Below are positions 19,517 through 31,063 of a DNA stretch of 37,848 nucleotides, one piece after another (position 1 is the first letter of the stretch; the number at the start of each line of letters is the position of its first letter). This DNA is from Poteriospumella lacustris (taxonomy: Eukaryota; Sar; Chrysophyceae; Chromulinales; Dinobryaceae). Location: positions 1 to 37,848 of the forward strand of contig SMOI01000298.1 in NCBI GenBank assembly GCA_008000375.1. The letters are read 5' to 3'. The notes below the pieces were generated by a model. The model was not told the origin of the DNA. It saw only the letters and a program-made list of their open reading frames with translations, and searched no databases. The position numbers and the translations under genes were made by a program.

Positions 19517-22500
19517 ATGCTCGGGAGCTTAAGAAAGGTAACCCAACAAGCGCACACAAATCGAGTATTATTGGTAATTTGATTGTTCTTTGGTGGTTTC
19601 TAGAGTATCAGTAAAACTCTTAGCAGGGCTACTGAAATCATCACTGGCAATGGTGAGTTGACCCCCATCGTTGCTTGAAACTGACCGCAATGTCATTTGA
19701 CCACGATCGTTCTCAGGCCCAACTCCAGCGAAGCAGTTTAGAAATGCCATTTTGGATGATGATGAGGAGAAGGCGATCACCCTATACTCCTCACCTGCCA
19801 AAGAAGGCGACAAGTGCTTGTGCGAGGAACTCCATCCCTCTGAACCTTTTCCTTCGAAGAAAAATCATGCGTCTGAGACGCCATTGGCATTAGCTTCCAA
19901 GTTTGCTTTGGCCAAGCTCATTGAAATTCTACTGGAAAGAGGGGGCGATCCTGGAGCGTTGACGTCTCGCAAAGAAACGTGTATTCACGTGCTGTGCAGC
20001 GTACCTGACAAACCTGAAATACGCGCGTCGATCATTGAGATCTACATGAGTTGGAATCGTAAAATTGATGACGGTTTAATCATTGGTGAGAAGGTATCCG
20101 TCAACAAGGTCGACAGCGATGGAAACACCGCCGTACACAACGCGGCCTTGAACGGACTGGCATCCTGCGTCGAGAAACTGGTCAATTACGGTGCCATCAT
20201 TTCCATCGTGAACAAAGGAAATAATACATGCTGTGAGCTGGCCGATAGCAACAACCATAAAGATTTGGCGATGATGCTGGAGCTGGCCTTGGTCTTTCAG
20301 GCCGAAGAGTTCGATTTGAGTGAGTTTGACGCCTTTTCCGTGGGCATGACCGGCGATTTACGTGGCAATTTATACTTGGATACGCACTCACTGTCATTAT
20401 CTGGCGTAAATTCCTTTGTGGAAGAAGCCATTGGTGTCGTTTCGGTCTTTCTGGGCTGGATGAATGCGAAGAAGTTCCGTAGTCGTGCTGAGGCGCTGTT
20501 GAATGCCTACGCGTGGGACGTCGCCCGGCTGCGACGCGATTTAATGGATGACGGGACCAAGGTATTGACTGCCGCGAAAATGGATGCAACGACGCAAATC
20601 GTGCGACCCGCAGCGGATAAAGTGGCAGGCACCGCCGCCGCCGCCGCCGCCGCCGCCACCAGCTCCGCACCAGAGACATCCGTTGAGGTCGCAGTTGCCG
20701 CTCCGCCACCACCACCTGCAAATGAAGCTCCTATCGTGAGCACCCCTACCGATGATGTCGTCAATGGTGCAGAAACTGATGAAATTCAAATCACATTGGA
20801 CGAGACGGAGGACACGCCCACCAATGGGGCCGGTGCGGCGGCGACGGCGACGGCGACGGCGGTAGCCTCCACCGCTGCGGCGGCTTCAACTACTCCAGCA
20901 GCCGCATCAGCAACAGCAGCAGCGGTAGAAGAAGAACCACCAACGTGTACGATTTGTTGCGAAGAAATGCTTCCTGAGCAAGAGGTGGCCTATTTCATCA
21001 AACATGGATCGTCGTCGCTGGAGAACAATGACGCGGGACGCCATTGTTTGACGTGTTTGTCGGGACATTCCTTTTGTTTGGATTGTTGGTCTTCCCATGT
21101 GGGTGTGCAGGTGTCAGACAATGGCTTTGGTTGTTTACCCTGCCCCGGTTACAAATGCGGTGAGATTTTGGATTTGTCGTGGGCACCGGTGCTCTTGAAG
21201 ACCCAAGAGGCGGTGAACCGTTTACGTACCCAACGTGTCCGTCACGTGGTCGATTATGCGGGATTAAAGCATTGTCCCGTCGAAGGATGTGGGTTGTTGG
21301 TTCATATTCCTGGCTCTAGTGGCACTGCGACGACGACGTCTGCTGGGGCTGCCTCGGTGACGAGCAATGCCGCGTCGTTGTTGCCGCACGTGGCGATGTG
21401 TGACAACAACCACATGTTCTGTGTCTCCTGCTTCCAAACGGCCCATTCCCCCTGCACGTGTGCGAATTACCCGCAATGGTTTCAATTGGTTCAAGAAGAA
21501 ACGAAATCGGTCTTGTCCAACGGTGGCACCGGGGACGCCGCTGCCGCCGCGACGGCCTCCGGCGATGACATTGCGAATGCCCTGTGGGTGGCGGCGAATA
21601 CGAAACGATGTCCACGTTGTGCGACGGCGATTGAGAAAGACGAAGGCTGCAACCACATGTCGTGTCGGAAGTGTCGGAAGGAATTCTGTTGGATTTGTAT
21701 GCAAGATTGGTCGTTGCACTCGGAGAACACGGGGGGTTACTTCCAATGCAACCGATTCCAAGAAGCCGCGTCCGGCGGCGGCGGAGGAGGCGGCGCTGGT
21801 GACGGTGCGGACGGAGGAGGGGACATGTGGTCGGAAGAACGTGGCAATGCCCATGCCGAGACGCTTCGTATGCGCCAACGCAACCGAACGATGGCGCGGT
21901 TCATTCACCATTTCACTCGGTTTCAAGCGCACGGACAAAGTTTCCAGATGGAATCTCGTATGTCGAAGGATACGTACAAACGTATTGAAGATGGATTGAA
22001 GCAAACAGCCATCGGGCATTTGAAATGGTTACCTGGAACCGTGGTACCCAACCCCATGGCGACGGGACCGGGTGGGGGATCGTCCTCCCAGTCGGCTTCG
22101 CCTGCGACGTCTCCGCGACATATCGCGACGGGTACGGGTCTCAAGGACAGTGCCATGTCTCCGTTGGAAGCGGCATTGTTGTCCCCAGACCCGATGACGG
22201 CCGAACAGACATTGATCCTGCAGTGTATTCAAGAGATGGAACTCGGTGGTGGTGTTCACGGCGGTGGGGCGTCGTCGTCCTCGTCCTCGTCGGTGGGCGA
22301 TCACGTGACCCTGACGAAGCACGGCGTGAAGCCCTCGCCGTATTTGCAGTTTTTAGCCGACGGATTCCACGAATTGTTGAAGTGTCGCCAGGTAAAAGGA
22401 GCTCGCCCGCCGTGTGCTCGTTGTTGTTGTCTGGTGCTAATGTTCCTGTGTAGTTTTTGCAATGGACGTACCCGTATGCGTACTTTGAATTCCAAGACGA

Positions 22501-23823
22501 TTCCTCGGCCTCCCGACGACGTACATGGTTGTTTCGTGCCCAAGATCATCGTACATCGTTTGAATTCATGCAAGCGGATTTGGAGTCGACGGTGGAGACG
22601 TTGTCGGACATTTGTGCGCGCCGCCGTCTGCGGGCCTCTCGTGCGCAAATCATTCAAGCGACCAAAGCGGCGAAGCAAAAACGGGTGGAGTTTGAAGGCC
22701 TCCTGTTGGCCTATGCGATTGCCAAGCAACAACACGCGACGGCCACGCCTCCCCATACACCCGCCTCGGGTGAACGTGGCCATCGATCGTCGGCGGGTGG
22801 CGGTGGCGGTGGTGGATCGCGTGGCGTTGGATCTGCCTCTCGGTCGAGATCGAACCCATCGTCTGGCAGGTACGCAGGGGGGTGTTCTTAACGTCGTCGT
22901 TCATTTGCATGGTGAGGTTAATCCATCTGCTGTCCTTATTCTACAGGCGACAGACGCGGCTGTTTGACGACTCGGTCAGTGAGATCGCCACGTTGATTCG
23001 TGACTTGGAACATGCAACCGGGTCGTATGCCCATGACGACGCCCATACGCCTTCCCGCACCTCCCGGGTCTCTACTCCATCGCAGCCACCGTTGCCTCGT
23101 ACCCCTGGAACCGACGGCGGTGGAGGTGGCGATGCGGCTGCTGCGTCCGCAGGTCGCCGTCGTACGACGGGGGGTGGCAGTGCGCATCGATCGACCGGCC
23201 GGTCGACATCGTCGCATACGCGGTCCATGTTGCGGTCCTCGACGGGTCGTTCGAGTAGCAGTGACAGCGACAGCGACCATCACGAAGTGATGGTGCGTCC
23301 CCCGCGTCCCCCGCGGTCCGCGACTGCGCGTCGCGCGCCCGTCGATGAGGTCGACGGTGGCGCCGTTGGTGGCGCGGAAATGAACGACGAAGAACTGGAC
23401 ATCACCGCTTTCCGTCGAGCATTGGAACGAGAGGCAGGCTTGGCCCCGAATGACTTGGATGACAGGGCAACGTTCTTGCGTTTCATGGCCGCGGCCGCTG
23501 AAGGCGCCGACTCGGACGGCGGTGCGGGTGTCGGTGACGGTGTTCCAGCGACGACACGTGCGACAGAGTCGCCGTCCCGCATGCAACAACGGTACGATGC
23601 GCAAATCCTGCAGTTGGCACAGCGGGTCGAAGAAGAAGAACAACTGAATCGCGCCATTCTCTTGTCGCTGCGGGAGAATAACAGCGACAGCAGTCGCAAG
23701 GCACCCTCCGAGGCGAACGTTGCCACGTTGATGGCCATGGGGTTCACGCGGGATGAATCCGTGGCGGCCTTGCACCTTTCCGGTGACGATGTGGAGACTG
23801 CTGCCATGCAGCTGATTGGCTGA
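19517..23823 (+). CDS. Ankyrin-repeat RBR E3 ubiquitin ligase with UIM and UBA (ANKIB1-like)
   Basis: Five exons (19517-19537, 19604-19652, 19717-22391, 22454-22869, 22947-23823) give 1345 residues; introns are 62-77 nt. Ankyrin repeats lie at about 75-215 (TPLALASKFALAKLIEILLE, GNTAVHNAALNGLASCVEKL). An Ala/Thr-rich linker leads to an RBR module: RING1 from Cys 433, IBR about 530-610, and RING2 from about 654 with EGCNHMSC, whose first Cys (about 668) is the expected thioester-forming residue followed by the normal catalytic His. An Ariadne-like helical region follows. Near residue 1280 there is a UIM (EEEEQLNRAILLSLRE), and the last 40 residues are a UBA. Human ANKIB1 has the same ankyrin-RBR-Ariadne-UIM order. 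It should pass ubiquitin from an E2 through its own Cys to substrate. The two tiny first exons were inferred from frame and from the paralogue at 31777, and are less certain. Confidence 0.88.
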
Positions 23824-24382
23824 ATGAGATTCACGCGCAACCACCACCTCCACGTGCACGTACCTACACACGACCTATATACACCCCCACCCCCCCCCTA
23901 AAACGGGTTTTTTTCTTCAGCGTTTGATTTGAACTACTCTTTATCTGCTTTTTTGCTTGTGACTTAACCGATAATTGATTCCGTTGTCTTGGTGTTGCAT
24001 GCTTCGTGAGCCCTCAGCGGCGGCGGCGGCGGTGCAGCGGAGATTGTCCCAAAGACACAGTCCTGTGTCTATGCGTCTGGGTAGCGTTGTCGTTGTATTT
24101 GACGGATTTCCGTCATGGTGGACGGATTTTTCCCACGTGCATCGTGCAGTGCAGTGCACGTTCTCCGTGCGCAGACTGTGTGCAAATACACGGTTTGTTC
24201 GAGTGAGCAAACGTCCTGGGGTTGAAGTGCCTCGTTGCACACTTCTTTGCTCTCGCGGCGATTTACCCTCCCAACATCGGACATCAAGGTTTCGTGTGGC
24301 CCTTTTCGTGCAAAAGAACTGAGCGTCGTGAACCGTCCATTTCATAGCAGAAAGTAGACACGTGCATAAAACCGAAAAAAAA
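23824..24382. other. Intergenic region between RBR ligase and pyruvate kinase
   Basis: Starts with a C-rich stretch (C9 at about 23890-23898) shortly after the stop codon, then a T-rich segment. No gene, RNA or longer repeat is supported; the A-rich leader GAAAAAAAAATGG directly precedes the pyruvate kinase start. Confidence 0.45.
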
Positions 24383-26037
24383 ATGGCAACGATTCGCAAT
24401 TTAACGTACGGTCGCATTTTGCGTCGATTGCCTGCACCAGTCTTTCGACTAAACCATCGTTCTAATGGCAACCTTAGGTTTGATCATGTCAAGGCCAACA
24501 ACGAGGGCCAAACTCGTCGAACTAAGATCATTTGTACCTTGGGTCCTGCTTGTTGGAGTGTTGATGGCCTGGTGAACTTGATCGACAATGGTATGAACAT
24601 TGCTCGCTTCAACTTCTCTCACGGGGACCACGCGGGCCATTTTGCCACATTGGAGCGCTTGCGAACTGCGATCGCACAACGTCCTGGAGCCAGAGTTGGT
24701 GTTATGTTGGGTAAGATACGATGTGTGTTGCTCGTTCCGTCTGCACCGTACGTGACCGTCTCTGCTCGGTTGGATCGTCGTCTACAGATACCAAGGGACC
24801 TGAAATCCGCACTGGCAATGTGGATCCTACCGTCGGTAGCAAGGTGAAGTACGAGAAAGGCCAAGTCATTGAAGTTGGAACCGACTATACCCGCCCTTGC
24901 ACCAACGACCATTTGGCGTGTTCGTACAAGTCGTTGCCCACGTCGGTGCAGCCTGGCAGCAAGATCTTGGTCGCCGATGGATCCATGTCGTTGAAGGTGA
25001 CGGAATGCCGCCCTACCTCTGTCTTGGCCGAAGTATTGAACACGGCGAGCTTTGGTAGCCACAAGAACATGAACCTCCCGGGTGCGGTGGTGGATTTGCC
25101 GACGCTGACGGAGAAGGACATTGACGACTTGGTCAACTGGGGTGTACGTCACGAGGTCGATTTCATTGCCGCCTCGTTTGTACGCTGTGGACAAGACATT
25201 GACAACATTCGTACGGTGTTGGGAGAAGCCGGCAAGGACATCAAGATCATTGCGAAGATTGAGAACCAACAAGGATTGCAGAATTTCGACGAGATTTTGA
25301 CGAAGACGGATGGTATCATGGTGGCCCGTGGTGATTTGGGTATGGAGATCCCCATTGAGAAGGTCTTCATTGCTCAGAAGATGATGATTCACAAGTCCAA
25401 TCTGGCTGGAAAGCCGGTGGTCACGGCGACGCAGATGTTGGAATCGATGATCACGAATCCGCGTCCCACCCGTGCGGAATGTGCCGATGTGGCCAATGCC
25501 GTGTTGGATGGCTCGGATTGCGTCATGTTGTCAGGTGAGACTGCCAACGGTGAATTCCCGAACGAAGCCGTCCGTATGATGGCGTCTACCTGTGTGGAAG
25601 CCGAGTCCCTCATCGACTACGACAAGCAGTACGATTACATTCGCCACGCGATGTTGGACAACGACTTGGTCATCACGTCGGGCGAGTCGTTAGCTTCCTC
25701 GGCGGTCAAGACGGCTCGTGATTTGAATGCCAAGGTGATCATTGTCCTGACGGAGTCGGGGAACACGGCTCGTTTGGTGGCGAAGTACCGTCCGACGGCG
25801 CCGATCTTGGCGTTGACCCGCAACGAACACATCGCTCGGCAGATGAATGGTTACTTGAAGAACACCTTCGCGGAGGTGATCGTGGAGTCCTTGACCTTGG
25901 AGGAACTGGTTGCGAAAGCCATTGCGGATGCCAAGCGATTGAAACATTGCGTCGCGGGTGACACGGTGGTGGTGTTGCACGGTTCGAAGGCGATTGTCTC
26001 GGGTACCGTGTCGTTCTTGCGCGTGGCGACCGCGTAA
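24383..26037 (+). CDS. PK: Pyruvate kinase
   Basis: Two exons (24383-24710, 24788-26037) separated by a 77-nt intron give 525 residues. It converts phosphoenolpyruvate and ADP to pyruvate and ATP. Family motifs are clear: TKIICTLGPA, GMNIARFNFSHG, MLDTKGPEIRTG (restored across the intron), FIAASFVR, IIAKIENQQG, GIMVARGDLGMEIP, KPVVTATQMLESM, and DGSDCVMLSGETANGEFP, with the metal-binding Glu/Asp and the catalytic Lys in place. The first 45 residues precede the conserved core and are rich in Arg and hydroxylated or aliphatic residues, with no acidic residue before about residue 35 (MATIRNLTYGRILRRL). That resembles a mitochondrial presequence, though a cytosolic N-terminal extension is also possible. 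The ATG at 24383 is the first in-frame Met. Confidence 0.95.
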
Positions 26038-26375
26038 ACGACATCGTTCTTTTGTTTGTTTTGCTTGCTTTCTTGCTTTTGTTTGCTTTCCGTTATGTTG
26101 GCCGGCGTAGTCTTCGTAGTCTTGTTGGTTTACGCTTCTGACGTTCCGTGTCCTTCTCTGTCTCTCTCGGCGCACCACCCACCCCGCGTGAGAGGGACAC
26201 TGGGCACACCCACCATCACCATCACCATCACCCCTCTTCTCCACACGCACGTTCTAACCTCACGTGTAGTGCCATCGATTGTAAGTATCTTTGATAAGTT
26301 CCTCCACACGACGGGTCGGAATAGCCGTCATCTTGCAAGCTTCTTCTTCCTTTTGTTCGTTTCGATTGGCATGTG
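26038..26375. other. Intergenic region; composition boundary
   Basis: T-rich sequence follows the pyruvate kinase stop, then a short CCATCA-type repeat near 26208-26231. No gene is seen. GC-rich sequence starts abruptly with the inverted copy at about 26376. Confidence 0.45.
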
Positions 26376-27020
26376 ACATCATCGTGTGGTTCATGCACGA
26401 GCTGACGCTGCTGTCGGGCTTCACCCTGAAGCTGGACGAAGACCGCATGGTGAAGCGCGAGGTCCAGGGCGACAACAAGCGTTGCGAGGCCGGTGCAGAA
26501 GCTGCGCAAGAGCGCCGGCTTGCAGGTGTCCGACCGCGTAGAGATGTACTACGAGGTCGTGGGCTGCAAGGACGCCAAGGAGACGAAGGCGATGGAGGAG
26601 GCGCTGGCCCAATCGCTGACGCGTCATATCGTCAAGCGGCTGCGTCAGGTGCCGCGCCCGGCGGCGTCGTTCCTGACGGCGACCGAGGCGGTGTACCGCG
26701 CGGAGGTCGCGCGCGAGACCTTGAAGGAGGTCGACATCGTCGCGAAGGGCAGCTTCGTCTTGATCCTGACGAAGCCGGCCTTGGGCGTGTCGCGGGCGGC
26801 GGTGCAGTCGCTGGTGGAGGCGACGGTGTCTGCCGAGGCAGCGGCGGGCGGCGTGGACCACTGGGTGAAGGCGCTGACGGCGTACCTGCACTCGGTGGAC
26901 TACGCTCGTCTGGTGTCGGTGCCGCAGGTGTCGGTGCACCTGGACGAGCAGACGTTCGTGTTGGTGCGCGACGTGCACTACTCGGCATCGCCTGCGTTGT
27001 CCGAGTAGACGCATCACGGT
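26376..27020 (+). pseudogene. Inverted, broken copy of the 3' end of the isoleucyl-tRNA synthetase gene
   Basis: The plus strand repeats the last part of the synthetase gene, which lies on the minus strand at about 28155-27405. The copy has lost about 95 bp after 26482 (a frameshift) and 9 bp near 26628 (three codons at RHQEMIVK, now RHIVK). From 26493 to its stop at 27008 the translation is otherwise identical to the last part of the real enzyme, and similarity continues about 12 bases past the stop. The first part (26376-26480) has several substitutions. It has no start codon, no catalytic domain and no frame with the parent, so it cannot make a synthetase. It forms an inverted repeat with the parent, with a spacer of about 385 bp. 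Confidence 0.92.
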
Positions 27021-27416
27021 GGACCCCTGACCCGTGTAACAGCCCATAGTACGTAGCTACCTTTGTAATTTCTTCCGCAACCACAGCAATCGTTCACATT
27101 GACGGTTTGAAGCCTCTATTGGATGTTTCGCACGGGTTGTTCGCAGTGTTTAGCGGTCTTACTTCTAATGCACTGATTGGATTGTCAGAAGAGCCAATAG
27201 AAGAAGCGTCCACAGCCATCGATCGGACAACGACAAGTCGATGAACAGCAGTCACCCAGGGACAGCTGCTATGGAAACAACTAGAAACAAACAACCTTCG
27301 AGCACCTCGACAACACCAATGTGAACACAGGCTTCGTGTGGTTGACACAGACAGAGAATGCAATGGTAGGGGTTTACTTAGGACGTATTACATACCCAGA
27401 AGACACCTTGATGCGT
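27021..27416. other. Spacer between the arms of the inverted repeat
   Basis: AT-richer than both arms. The plus strand is open from about 27051 to 27244 with a protein-like translation (TTAIVHIDGLKPLLDV) but no ATG at its beginning and no recognised family; this could be a fragment of something older. Otherwise it would serve as the 3' flank of the synthetase gene. Confidence 0.4.
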
Positions 27417-30400
27417 CTACTCGGACAACGCAGGCGATGCCGAGTAGTGCACGTCGCGCACCAACACGAACGTCTGCTCGTCCAGGTGCACCGACACCTG
27501 CGGCACCGACACCAGACGAGCGTAGTCCACCGAGTGCAGGTACGCCGTCAGCGCCTTCACCCAGTGGTCCACGCCGCCCGCCGCTGCCTCGGCAGACACC
27601 GTCGCCTCCACCAGCGACTGCACCGCCGCCCGCGACACGCCCAAGGCCGGCTTCGTCAGGATCAAGACGAAGCTGCCCTTCGCGACGATGTCGACCTCCT
27701 TCAAGGTCTCGCGCGCGACCTCCGCGCGGTACACCGCCTCGGTCGCCGTCAGGAACGACGCCGCCGGGCGCGGCACCTGACGCAGCCGCTTGACGATCAT
27801 CTCCTGATGACGCGTCAGCGATTGGGCCAGCGCCTCCTCCATCGCCTTCGTCTCCTTGGCGTCCTTGCAGCCCACGACCTCGTAGTACATCTCTACGCGG
27901 TCGGACACCTGCAAGCCGGCGCTCTTGCGCAGCTTCTGCACCGCGGCCACCACCGAGCGCGCACGCAGCTCCGAGAACAGCTCCTCGTCCGCCGTCGTGT
28001 CGATCGCCACCAACACCGTACCGGCGTCGTTCGCACAAGCCTCGTAGCGCTTGTTGTCGCCCTGGAACTCGCGCTTCACCATGAGGTCTTCGTCCAGCTT
28101 CAGGGTGAAGCCCGAGAGCGTCAGCTCCTTCTCCTGCATGAACCGCACGACGTCCTCCTTCGACATCGCGTTCAGCTGCGCCACGATCTCCTTGTTCTTG
28201 TTGCCCACTCTCTTGCCGAAGACGGCGAAGTTCGGCGTGATCTTCAGCGAGCACAGACGCTCGTAGTCCGTCGAGATCTGGAACGACCACGCGTTCGTCT
28301 CCGCCAGGAAGTACGACTGCAGGTACTGCAACGCGTCCGCGTCCTCCTGCTTGCCCACCACCACGATGACGTCCTTCAGCGGCAAGTTGTTGCGGATGCG
28401 ACGCTTCTCGCGTGCCATACGGGCCAACGTCACCGCCTCCTGCAGCGTCTGGAACCGAGACACCGCCAACGGGTTCGTGAAGGTTGCATCTGGCTGCGGC
28501 AGCATCACGAAGTGCACCGATGCCGCCTTGCCGAACGCGTCGACCGGCATGTCCTCCGTCACTGGCACCAACGTGCGCAGCTGCTGGTACAAGAACTCCG
28601 TGAAGAACGGCGTGAACGGCGCCATGATCACCGCCATCGTCTTCAACACCTCGAAGAGCACCTGCAACGCCACCACCGACTCCTCGTCGCCCTGGTCGCC
28701 CTTCATGCGGAAGCGGTTCAAACGCACGTACCACTTCGACAGCTCGTCGATGAACGACACCAGACGCGGCACCACCGTGTACAGACGGTATGCCTGCATC
28801 TCCGTGTGCACAAACTGCACCAGCGACTGCGCCGCCGCCAAGATCCACACGTCCACGTCGTTCGTCGACGACTTGGCCACCTGCGCGTCGGCCACGAACA
28901 CTTTCTTCGTCTCGCCTTCCCACCGGTCCACCGCCTGCGTGAAGAAGCGGAACGTCTGGTACCACGGAATCATCACACCGCGCAACACCTCGCTCACGCC
29001 TTCCTCTTGGAACTTCAGCGTATCCGCGCGGACCACCGGCGAGTTGATCAAGTACAGACGCATCGCGTCCGCACCGTACGACGTCACCACGTGCTGCGGG
29101 TCAGGGTAGTTCTTCAGGCGCTTCGACATCTTGCGACCGTCCGCCGCCAACACCAGACCGTTTACGATCAAGTTCTTGAACGCCGGCTTGTCGAACAGAC
29201 ACGTCGCAATCACCATCAACGTGTAGAACCAGCCGCGTGTCTGGTCAATGCCCTCGGCGATGAAGTCCGCCGGGAAGTTGTTCTCGAATCGCTCCTTGTT
29301 CTCGAACGGATAGTGCAGCTGTGCATATGGCATCGAGCCTGACTCGAACCAGCAGTCGAAGACCTCCTCCACACGCTTCAACATGCCCTTGCCACGCTTG
29401 GAGGGGATCTGGATCTGGTCCACATACTCCTTGTGCAGGTCCGACACGCGCACACCCGACAGCTCGTACAGCTCCTCCACCGAGCCCACCGCCACGATCT
29501 CTTCCAAGTCGTCCGACACCCACAGCGGAATTGGCGTACCCCAGAAACGGTTACGCGAGATCGCCCAGTCCTTCGCGTCCGCCAGCCAGTTGTGGAAACG
29601 CTTCTCCTTGACGAACGCCGGCACCCAGTACGTCTTCGCGTTATTGCCCAGCAGCTTCTCACGCAACGTCTCCACCTTCACGAACCACGACGGCACCGCC
29701 TTGTAGATCAACGGTGTGTCCGACCGCCAGCAGAACGGATACGAGTGGTTGTACACCTCCTTCATCACCAGGCGGCCTTGGCTCTTCAACAACGCACAGA
29801 TGTCGTTGTCTGCCTCCTTCACCGCGCGACCCACGAAGCCCTCCACCTCCGCCGTGAAGAAGCCGTTGTGGTCCACGGGGCACGGCAGATCCTCGCCCTT
29901 TGCGATGATCTGGTTCGCCAAGCACACGCGGTAATCGTCCTCACCGAATGCAGGCGCCTGATGGACGATGCCGGTACCGCCCTCCTCGGTAACGTAGTCG
30001 TCCGCCACCACGCGGAACGAGGTCGAGCCGTACTGCGCCTGGAAGAACGGAAACAGTGGCTTGTACGTCAGCCCCACCAACTCCGAACCCTTCATGCGCT
30101 GCACCACTTCGTACAGCTCTTGCTTGCGCTCCTCGGTGCAGTCCGCCTTGTTCACTTCGGGGAACAGCTGGCCAAGACGCTTCTCCAAAATGATGAACAC
30201 CTGGTTGTTGCGCGTCTTGTCCACGATCTTCACGTAGTCGAAGTTCGCGTTCACGCACAGCGCCAAGTTGCTCGGCAACGTCCATGGCGTCGTCGTCCAT
30301 GCCAACAGCGACACACTCTCATCGGTCGTCAAGGGGAAGGTCACCACCGCCGCGGGGTCGTTCACGTCCTTGTAGTTCAAGCCCGCCTCGAAGTTCGACA

Positions 30401-31063
30401 GTGGCGTGCCACAGGGGCACGAGTACGGCATCACCTTGTACCCGCGGTACACCAAGTCCTTATCGAACATCGTCTTGAACACCCACCACACCGACTCCAT
30501 GAACTGAGGGTCCATCGTCTTGTAGTCGTTGTCGAAATCGATCCACCGTCCCAACCGCGTCACTTGCTTGCGCCATTCCGCCGTGTAGCGCTGTACAATG
30601 CCGCGGCACTCCGCGTTGTACTTGTCGACTCCCATCTCCAGCACCATCTGGCGACCGGTGATGTTCAACTTCTTGTCGATCTCGTACTCCACTGGCAAAC
30701 CGTGGCAATCCCAACCGAAGCGACGAGACACGTAGTGACCAGTCTGGTGGGCGTAGCGGGTGACCGTGTCCTTGATGGTGCCTGCCAAGAAGTGACTGTG
30801 CAACAAACGAGACAGTTGGGTATGTGTAAGTGTAAGCTCACATCGGCATTTGCAACGATCGATGCTGCGAGTTGGCCTTACCCGTAGTGCGGCAAACCCG
30901 TAGCAAACGGAGGACCATCGTAGAAAGTGTACTCCGGACGACCTTCTGACAACTTCAACGATGTCTCGAAAGCCTTGATTTCATTCCAGTATTTCAAAGT
31001 CTTTTCTTCTTCTCCAGAGAAGGAGAACTTGTCTCCAATATCAGCAAATCGCGACATGCTCAT
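27417..31063 (-). CDS. IARS1: Isoleucyl-tRNA synthetase, cytosolic eukaryotic type
   Basis: Two exons on the minus strand (31063-30882, 30795-27417), joined at phase 2, give 1186 residues; yeast and human cytosolic enzymes have about 1070 and 1260. It charges tRNA-Ile with isoleucine. The class I signatures are present: the HIGH motif as LPHYGHFLAG, which spans the intron, and KMSKRLKNYPDP. The CP1 editing domain is visible (LLAWTTTPWTLPSNLAL, GTGIVHQAPAFGEDDY), as are WDCHGLPVE, FDCWFESGSMPYAQ, DFIAEGIDQTRGWFYTL and the C-terminal anticodon-binding and eukaryote-specific domains. No targeting peptide is seen. The gene is GC-rich, and long open frames on the other strand are antisense shadows. 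Its last 500 bp exist a second time, inverted, at 26376-27020. Confidence 0.96.

Noticed and set aside
26291-27049. A 250-codon plus-strand frame covering the inverted synthetase copy
   Set aside because: It begins in the right frame and leaves it at the 95-bp deletion, so most of it is an out-of-frame translation of synthetase sequence.
27321-30887. Long plus-strand open frames (up to about 670 codons) opposite the isoleucyl-tRNA synthetase
   Set aside because: They are antisense shadows of a GC-rich gene; translations are Arg/His/Leu-rich with no family resemblance, while the minus strand encodes a complete synthetase.
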